Shown here piece by piece: positions 58,026 through 64,000 of a stretch of 64,000 bases of DNA (the first letter of the stretch is position 1; each line of letters starts with the position of its first letter). The stretch covers positions 1 to 64,000 of the forward strand of contig NZ_AUJG01000010.1 of assembly GCF_000424105.1 (NCBI RefSeq), written 5' to 3'. This DNA is from Lachnospira multipara ATCC 19207 (GTDB taxonomy: Bacteria; Bacillota; Clostridia; Lachnospirales; Lachnospiraceae). The notes beneath the pieces were generated by a model that was given only the letters and a program-made list of their open reading frames with translations, made no database searches and was not told the origin of the DNA. Position numbers and translations under genes: made by a program.

Positions 58026-59414
58026 ATGAAAAGCGTATACGAGAATTCGGAAATATCAAAACACATGACTTCTACCCAAATAATTCTATTGGGTTTTATA
58101 GTAGCAATTATAGTAGGTGCCGGTTTACTTATGTTGCCGGCAGCTACTGTTAAGGGAGAGACTACAACATTTTCAACAGCTCTCTTTACTTCTACAACAT
58201 CAATATGTGTTACGGGACTTGTAGTTGTAGATACATTTTCCCATTGGACACTCTTTGGTCAGATTATAATACTTGTATTAATCCAGATTGGTGGATTTGG
58301 TGTTATCACAATTTATTCTATGCTTATGATGGCTTTAAGAAAGAAGTTTAGCCTTAGAACTAGAATTCTTATTCAGGATTACTATAATTTAGACTCTATT
58401 AAAGGACTTATTAAGTTCTTAAAGAAAGTAGTTAAGGGCAGCTTATTGGTTGAAGCTATTGGAGCTCTTCTTTATATGATTCGCTTCATACCAGAATTTG
58501 GTCTATTTAAGGGTATTTGGGCTTCTATCTTTAATGCTGTATCTGCTTTTTGTAATGCGGGTATGGATGTTTTAGGCTCTAACTCTTTAATGAATTATTA
58601 TAATGATTACCTTATTAATATTGTAACAATTACCCTTATTATTCTAGGTGGTATTGGATATGTGGTATGGTTTGATGTTATTTATGTAACTAAGAAGGCC
58701 TTTAGTAGGAAGATTTCCTTTAGGAATATATGGAGAAGATTAAATGAACATACTAAGGTAGTTGTTTTATTAACTCTAGGGCTTATTGTTTTTGGCACAG
58801 TAACTACCCTTGTTTTTGAATGGGATAATCCAGCTACTATTGGAAATATGTCTCTTCCTAATAAGATAATGGCGTCAATCTTCCAGTCAGTTACTTATAG
58901 AACTGCAGGTTTTGCAACTATTGCACAGGATGGACTTAAATCTACTTCTTGTATAGTGGGATGCATTCTTATGTTTATTGGAGGTTCTCCAGTAGGTACA
59001 GCCGGTGGTGTGAAAACTATGACAGTTTTTGTTATTGCCCTTAATGCTTTTGCCTTTATTAGAAATCGTAATGAAAATGTTATCTATGGAAAGAGAGTAT
59101 CTTATAACCTTATTAATAAAGCGACTGCTATTATTACTTTTAGCATAACTTTTACCATGATGCTTACAATTCTTTTGATACATTTTGAAAATATATCTGC
59201 ACTAGATGCGGCTTATGAAGTCTTTAGTGCAACAGGTACAGTAGGCTTATCTAGATCTATTACATCAAATCTTGATTTAATAGGTAGAGCTATTATTATA
59301 GTTGGAATGTATGCAGGTAGAATTGGTACTCTTTCAATGGCACTATTCTTTGCAACTTCACATTCAGATCAAAATGATATTAAGTATTCAAAGGGTAAGT
59401 TTATTGTGGGATAA
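58026..59414 (+). CDS. ktrB: Potassium uptake channel subunit KtrB/TrkH
   Basis: This 462-residue membrane protein has four M1-P-M2-like repeats. Selectivity-filter loops are visible as TTSICVTGLVVVDT, NAGMDVLGSN, TYRTAGFAT and ATGTVGLS. It forms the K+ path of Ktr systems, gated by the cytosolic ring encoded next. No c-di-AMP riboswitch is visible upstream. Length and motifs are normal. Confidence 0.93.
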   Translation: MKSVYENSEISKHMTSTQIILLGFIVAIIVGAGLLMLPAATVKGETTTFSTALFTSTTSICVTGLVVVDTFSHWTLFGQIIILVLIQIGGFGVITIYSMLMMALRKKFSLRTRILIQDYYNLDSIKGLIKFLKKVVKGSLLVEAIGALLYMIRFIPEFGLFKGIWASIFNAVSAFCNAGMDVLGSNSLMNYYNDYLINIVTITLIILGGIGYVVWFDVIYVTKKAFSRKISFRNIWRRLNEHTKVVVLLTLGLIVFGTVTTLVFEWDNPATIGNMSLPNKIMASIFQSVTYRTAGFATIAQDGLKSTSCIVGCILMFIGGSPVGTAGGVKTMTVFVIALNAFAFIRNRNENVIYGKRVSYNLINKATAIITFSITFTMMLTILLIHFENISALDAAYEVFSATGTVGLSRSITSNLDLIGRAIIIVGMYAGRIGTLSMALFFATSHSDQNDIKYSKGKFIVG

Positions 59415-59429
59415 GGAAAGGAGTTTATA

Positions 59430-60077
59430 ATGAGATATAATTCATATGCAGTTTTTGGTTTAGGAAAATTTGGACAGGCCGTAGCTGATAAATTAATAGA
59501 AAGTGATGCAGATGTTATGGTAGTTGATAATGATGAGGAAATAATTGAGGATTATTCTTCAAGGGTTTCTGTGGCAGCAGCAACAGACCTTACAGATGCT
59601 GATAATATTAAGGCGCTTGGTATTTCTAATGTTGATTGCGCTATTGTATGTATGGGTATGAATCTTGAGGCTAGTATTATGTGTGTAATGGTAGCTAAGG
59701 AAAGTGGCGTTAAGCACGTGGTAGCTAAGGCTGGTTCTGCGAGAATGGGTTCAGTACTTGAAAAGATTGGTGCTGACGAAATTGTATATCCAGAAGAGGA
59801 AAGTGGATTTAGAACAGCAAGACGTCTCGTGTCTAGTGGATTCTTGGAATTTTACGAGCTTGATGATGATATTTGCATCGTTGAACTTCAGCCAAGAAAG
59901 GAATGGATTGGTAAGAGCTTAAAGCAGTTAGATCTTCGTAAAAAATATGGTGTAAACGTTATTTCTCTTAATCAGGGTAAGATAAAGGGTAGCGTAGATC
60001 CTGATGAAATTATCACAGAAACTACAACTCTTCTTGTTATGATGAATAAAAAAACGCTATCAAAATTTCAGAACTAG
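59430..60077 (+). CDS. ktrA: Potassium uptake regulatory subunit KtrA (RCK protein)
   Basis: The 215-residue protein has an RCK_N Rossmann domain (AVFGLGKFGQAVADKL at 7-22, VVDNDEE at 31-37) that binds nucleotides, and an RCK_C domain (about 135-210), where c-di-AMP binds in some relatives. GGAAAGGAG precedes the ATG, 15 bp after ktrB. It controls the channel in response to ATP/ADP or NAD(H). Confidence 0.93.
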   Translation: MRYNSYAVFGLGKFGQAVADKLIESDADVMVVDNDEEIIEDYSSRVSVAAATDLTDADNIKALGISNVDCAIVCMGMNLEASIMCVMVAKESGVKHVVAKAGSARMGSVLEKIGADEIVYPEEESGFRTARRLVSSGFLEFYELDDDICIVELQPRKEWIGKSLKQLDLRKKYGVNVISLNQGKIKGSVDPDEIITETTTLLVMMNKKTLSKFQN

Positions 60078-60145
60078 TCTGTTTGATAATTTATTAGCAT
60101 AGGACTATAATGGTTTGAGATTTAATTTATTAAGGAGAAGGAGTT

Positions 60146-61315
60146 ATGGAATCTACATTAAGACGTACATGGGCTAACATAAATTTAGATGCTATTGCCT
60201 ACAACTACAAAACTATAAAAGAACATATTGGAGAAGAAGTTAAGTTTCTAGGAGTTGTAAAGGCGGATGCCTATGGTCATGGCAGTATAAGAGTTGGAAA
60301 ACTTTTACAGGAACTAGGTGCTAATTATTTAGCAGTTAGTAGTATAGATGAAGCTTTAGAATTAAGAGTTAATGATGTAACTATGCCTATTTTAATTCTT
60401 GGTCATACACCTAAGGAACAGGTGGAAAGACTTATTAAGTATAATATTACTCAGGCAGTTACATGTAAGGCTAAAGCTGTTGAATATAGTGCAGAGGCAG
60501 TCAAGTGTGGTGGTAATTTAAAGGTTCACATTAAGGTGGATACAGGTATGTCTAGACTTGGTTATCTTTGCGATAATGAAAGCTTTGGTACAGGTGTAGA
60601 AGGTATAGTAGAAGCCTGCAATATGCCAGGCCTTGATGTGGAAGGTATCTTTACACATTTTGCAGTAGCTGATGAATTTGGCGAGAAGAATGATGAATAT
60701 ACTAAGCATCAATTTAAGCTTTTTACTGATGTTATTAATGCAGTAGAGGAGAAACTTGGTAGAAAATTTGCTATAAGACACTGCGCTAACACAGGAGCAA
60801 CGGTAAGATTTAAGGAAACTTATCTTGATATGGTAAGACCAGGTCTACTTCTATATGGTTATGGCGAATTTGCTAAAGAATGGGGGCTTAAGCCAGCTAT
60901 GACACTTAAGACTACAATTAGCACAATTAAGATTTATCCTGCAGGAACAGCTATTAGTTATGGCGGAATCTATGTAACAGATAAGCAGACAAGAATAGGC
61001 GTAGTTCCTTATGGTTATGCTGATGGTTTCTTTAGAAGCCTTTCTAATAAGTGTAGTCTTATGACTAAGCAGGGTCTTGCACCACAGCGTGGTAAGATTT
61101 GCATGGATATGTGTATGATTGATATTACTGACAAGCCTTTAGTAGATGTAGGTTCAGAGGTTGAGATTTTTGGTGAAAATAATTCTCTTGATGAACTTGC
61201 AGCACTTGCCGGAACAATTCCTTACGAATTAACTTGTGCAGTAAGTAAAAGAGTTCCAAGACAGTACATTAGAAATGGTGAGGTAGTAGAAAAAGAATTA
61301 CTTCTTAGAATGTAA
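60146..61315 (+). CDS. alr: Alanine racemase
   Basis: A 389-residue PLP enzyme making D-alanine for peptidoglycan. Lys39 in VVKADAYGHG binds PLP; the second catalytic Tyr is in ISYGGIYVT near 272. GYADGF, PRGKICMDMCMID and the C-terminal beta domain are complete. AAGGAGAAGGAG precedes the ATG. Stand-alone gene with no secretion or membrane segment, so it is not a VanT-type fusion. Confidence 0.95.
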   Translation: MESTLRRTWANINLDAIAYNYKTIKEHIGEEVKFLGVVKADAYGHGSIRVGKLLQELGANYLAVSSIDEALELRVNDVTMPILILGHTPKEQVERLIKYNITQAVTCKAKAVEYSAEAVKCGGNLKVHIKVDTGMSRLGYLCDNESFGTGVEGIVEACNMPGLDVEGIFTHFAVADEFGEKNDEYTKHQFKLFTDVINAVEEKLGRKFAIRHCANTGATVRFKETYLDMVRPGLLLYGYGEFAKEWGLKPAMTLKTTISTIKIYPAGTAISYGGIYVTDKQTRIGVVPYGYADGFFRSLSNKCSLMTKQGLAPQRGKICMDMCMIDITDKPLVDVGSEVEIFGENNSLDELAALAGTIPYELTCAVSKRVPRQYIRNGEVVEKELLLRM

Positions 61316-61431
61316 TTTTAAGACATACTCATTTTTAAATGTAAAAAAAGGACATTTCGATAAAATTTTTTCAAAAAACAAGATTGGACTAAATAAAGAG
61401 ATATACTGATGTATATTGTTCTTTAAATTTA

Positions 61432-61508
61432 TTGACAGTTAAATACAATTAGACTAAACTAACTTTAGTAAGGTAAGTATATCTTGCTTTATTAAAGTTA
61501 GTTTTTTT
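61432..61508 (+). promoter_or_regulatory. Promoter and terminator-like hairpin before the ABC operon
   Basis: TTGACA (61432-61437), 17 nt and TAAACT (61455-61460). CTAACTTTA (61459-61467) pairs with TAAAGTTAG (61493-61501), then TTTTTTT. The hairpin probably terminates alr, yet its left arm overlaps the -10. Confidence 0.65.
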
Positions 61509-61548
61509 ACATTTGACTAAAATGAAAAAATTAATAAGGAGTGACTTT

Positions 61549-62259
61549 ATGGGAGAAGAACATTTTTTAGAGATTAATAATCTTTTTAAATCTTATGGGG
61601 AAGGAGACTCAAAGCAAGAGGTACTAAAGGGTCTTTCCTTTAAGGTAAGAAAGGGAGAATTTTGCGTTTTACTTGGACCTTCAGGTTCAGGAAAATCTAC
61701 ACTTCTAAACATTATTGGAGGTATCGATACAGCTGATTCAGGCTACATTTCAATTAACAGCGACAAACTAGAGGACATGAATGAGAAGTCACTTACTTTA
61801 TATAGACGTAAGCATTTAGGCTATGTTTTCCAGCTTTACAACTTAATTCCTAACTTGAATGTTAAGGAAAATATTGAGGTAGGTGCTTACCTTTCAGATA
61901 AGCCTCTTGATATTGATGATTTAATTAAGACTTTAGGACTTTGGGAGCATAGATATAAGCTACCAAATCAGCTATCTGGTGGACAACAGCAAAGAACTTC
62001 TATTGGTAGAGCTATTGTGAAAAATCCAGACATTTTACTTTGCGATGAACCAACTGGAGCTCTTGATTTTAACACATCTAAGGAAATTTTAAAGCTTATT
62101 GAAGATGTGAATAAAAAGTATGGCAACACCATTGTTATGGTTACTCACAATGCAGCGATTTCAGCTATGGCAGATCACACAATTAAGCTACTTGATGGCA
62201 ATATTAGAGAAAATATTACTAACAAGGAAAAAATCTCAGCTGACAAGCTTGAGTGGTAG
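61549..62259 (+). CDS. ABC transporter ATPase, LolD/MacB/BceA type
   Basis: This 236-residue ATPase has Walker A GPSGSGKST, Q-loop FQLYNLIPNL, signature LSGGQQQRTSIGRA and Walker B LLCDEPTGALD, all standard for the group that works with FtsX-like permeases. The ATG at 61549 follows AAGGAG at 7 nt; an ATG-led extension to 61513 lacks an SD. It is 12 bp before the permease gene. Possible roles are bacitracin-type resistance, lipoprotein handling or cell-wall control; no two-component pair is in view. Confidence 0.93.
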   Translation: MGEEHFLEINNLFKSYGEGDSKQEVLKGLSFKVRKGEFCVLLGPSGSGKSTLLNIIGGIDTADSGYISINSDKLEDMNEKSLTLYRRKHLGYVFQLYNLIPNLNVKENIEVGAYLSDKPLDIDDLIKTLGLWEHRYKLPNQLSGGQQQRTSIGRAIVKNPDILLCDEPTGALDFNTSKEILKLIEDVNKKYGNTIVMVTHNAAISAMADHTIKLLDGNIRENITNKEKISADKLEW

Positions 62260-62271
62260 GGGAGGCAGAAT

Positions 62272-64000
62272 ATGAAGAGTCCTTTACGTAAAAGATATAA
62301 AAGAGAATTAAAGAAGGAATGGCTTAAAAATGTAAGTCTCTTCCTTATTCTAGCTTTAGTTATAGGCTTTGTTTCTGCTATGTTTGTGGGAAACGAAAGT
62401 ATGATGAAGGCCTTAAATGATAGTTATGAAAAATACAACACAGAAGATGGTAGATTCCAGTTTGAGTCAGAGCTAAGTTCTGATTTAAAGGAAAAGTTAG
62501 AAAGTTATGACATCAGCCTTTATGAGGAATTCTATAAGGACTGCAGTCAGGATAATGATAATGACGGTGAGAAAGATGCCACAATCAGAGTCTTTAAAAA
62601 CAGAGAGGAAGTAGATAAGGCCTGCCTTATGAAGGGTAGTCTTCCAAGCACAGATTCTGAGATTGCTATTGATAGAATGCATGCGGATAACAACGACTTA
62701 AAAATGGGGGATACAATTTATGTGGATGGCAATGCATTTACAATAACAGGTTTAATCTCCCTACCAGACTATGTTTGCCTTTATGAGAACAACACAGATT
62801 TTATGTTTGATGCATTAAGTTTTAATGTGGCTATCTTAACAGATGCGGGCTATGAAAAGATTGACGATAACGAGAAATTTTCTTATGCCTATAAATACGA
62901 TGAGACACCAGAGGGAGATACCAAGGCTAAAGAGAAAGCTGAGGATTTATTAGAAAATGTGGTAGCTGAGGTGAAGGCTTGCTATTTTGATAGTACTCTT
63001 GGCAATGAAAACAACATTGTGGACTTTGTTCCAGCTTACTTAAATAACGGCATTAACTTTGCCCCTGACGATTTAGAAGGGGACTTAAGCATGAGTTACA
63101 TTTTACTTATTGTCTTTGTAATTGTAATTGCCTTTATCTTTGCGGTTAGTGCAAGAAATACAATTCATAAAGAGGCCACAACTATTGGAACTTTAAGGGC
63201 TTCAGGCTATACAAGAGGTGAAATTTTAAGACATTATCTTTTTATACCAAGTCTTGTGACTTTTCTTGCAGCGATTTTTGGTAATATTCTTGGCTATACT
63301 TATTTGAAAAATGTAGCGGTGTCTCTTTATTACAATAGCTATTCCCTTCCAACTTATAAGACAGTTTGGAGCGTGGATGCCTTTATATATACAACTTTGA
63401 TTCCAGTTGTGATTATGCTAGTGGTTAATTTCCTTGTAATCGTATCAAAGATTCGCATGGATATTTTAAACTTCCTTCGTGGAAACTTAAGTAGAAGTAA
63501 GAGATCAAAAGCTATTCGACTTCCTAGATGGAAATTTATGAAGAGATTCCGTATAAGAATCATTATACAAAATATAGGTGGATACTTGATTTTAGCTCTC
63601 GGTCTTTTCTTTGTAGTGTTCTTGCTTACATTTGCAACTGCTATGCCAGAAACTATCCATCAATATCAAAAGACTAGCGTGGAAGAGATGTTTGCCAACT
63701 ATCAATACATTTTAAAAACTACTATTGATGAAAATGGAAATGAAATTAAGACATCTAATGAAAATGCTGATAAATACAGCTATACAAGTCTTGAGACCAC
63801 AGACGGCGTAAGGGTTTCTGAGCCTATTGGCGTTTATGGGGTTTTAAAAGATAATGATTACATTAAGCTTTCTAAGGACTTATCTGATAATGAAGTCTAT
63901 GTATCAAGTTGTTATGCAGATAAATTCCATTTAAAGACTGGAGATAGTATTAGTTTAAAGGAAAAGTATGGAGATAAGACTTATGATTTTGAAATTGTAG
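62272..64000 (+). CDS. FtsX-like ABC permease, 3' end missing
   Basis: An open frame runs from ATG 62272 (GGGGAGG upstream) to the window end, at least 576 residues. A first helix lies at about 19-42 (VSLFLILALVIGFVSAMFVG), followed by an extracytoplasmic domain of roughly 230 residues. Then come helices around 280-300, 325-345 and 380-400 of an FtsX module (SARNTIHKEATTIGTLRASGY). A further helix near 437-460 and another extracytoplasmic part follow at the cut. It pairs with the ATPase just upstream and continues beyond the window. Confidence 0.9.
   Translation, partial: MKSPLRKRYKRELKKEWLKNVSLFLILALVIGFVSAMFVGNESMMKALNDSYEKYNTEDGRFQFESELSSDLKEKLESYDISLYEEFYKDCSQDNDNDGEKDATIRVFKNREEVDKACLMKGSLPSTDSEIAIDRMHADNNDLKMGDTIYVDGNAFTITGLISLPDYVCLYENNTDFMFDALSFNVAILTDAGYEKIDDNEKFSYAYKYDETPEGDTKAKEKAEDLLENVVAEVKACYFDSTLGNENNIVDFVPAYLNNGINFAPDDLEGDLSMSYILLIVFVIVIAFIFAVSARNTIHKEATTIGTLRASGYTRGEILRHYLFIPSLVTFLAAIFGNILGYTYLKNVAVSLYYNSYSLPTYKTVWSVDAFIYTTLIPVVIMLVVNFLVIVSKIRMDILNFLRGNLSRSKRSKAIRLPRWKFMKRFRIRIIIQNIGGYLILALGLFFVVFLLTFATAMPETIHQYQKTSVEEMFANYQYILKTTIDENGNEIKTSNENADKYSYTSLETTDGVRVSEPIGVYGVLKDNDYIKLSKDLSDNEVYVSSCYADKFHLKTGDSISLKEKYGDKTYDFEIV

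Overview
The window is a low-GC, AGA/AAG-rich Firmicutes chromosome segment and reads most like a pectin-degrading Lachnospiraceae bacterium (Lachnospira-like). Pointers are a clostridial acc/fab operon with FabK and a FabT-type MarR regulator, a THF riboswitch on a folate operon, CIRCE control of a small heat-shock protein, a secreted PL9 pectate lyase with poly-serine linkers, and a cytoplasmic GH28 polygalacturonase. No rRNA, tRNA, CRISPR array, transposase or phage gene was seen. The species call is inference from gene content.

Layout. 1-822: end of an acidic repeat protein, then a gene-free stretch with a 102-bp tandem duplication. 1573-5785: THF riboswitch and folate operon folC-folE-HD protein-folP-folBK, followed by an OPT transporter. 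7895-9660: orphan PqqD-like protein and polygalacturonase. 9742-12495: receiver protein plus hybrid histidine kinase. 12601-22301: membrane proteins (DUF975/CmpB fusion, YitT), ABC-F protein with an attenuator-like leader, hydrolase, phospholipase C-like protein, EAL protein, aquaporin. 22459-23008: CIRCE and hsp20. 23281-33002: FabT-like operators and the operon acpP-accB-accC-accD-accA-fabH-fabK-fabD-fabG-fabF-fabZ, then the MarR/FabT-like gene. 33931-39947: PepD-like dipeptidase, second EAL protein, NmrA-type reductase, proA. 40207-44346: MarR and a heterodimeric ABC exporter. 44468-48617: HD-GYP protein, then a SmtB/CadC-type regulator, HMA protein and Zn/Cd P-type ATPase. 48879-51212: pectate lyase. 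51386-53594 (minus): PH-domain protein, EamA transporter, pyridoxal kinase. 53805-64000: MATE pump and MarR, LysR divergent from a MetE-like protein, KtrB/KtrA potassium uptake, alanine racemase, and an ABC ATPase with an FtsX-like permease cut by the window end.

Functional themes. One operon holds the enzymes for malonyl-CoA formation and the type II fatty acid cycle; two 5-3-5 palindromes (TTTGA-N3-TCAAA) at its promoter fit regulation by the MarR protein encoded just downstream. Pectin use is split between an extracellular lyase and a signal-less intracellular GH28 enzyme. Three c-di-GMP phosphodiesterase-type proteins occur (two EAL with degenerate GGDEF domains, one HD-GYP) with no active cyclase in view. 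Several regulator/transporter pairs carry palindromes on their promoters.

The least explained material is RNA-level: a 162-nt structured dispersed element (two full copies and one truncated), and a two-hairpin unit repeated at two places inside the acc/fab operon whose stems show compensatory changes. These are the best candidates for something not well described.
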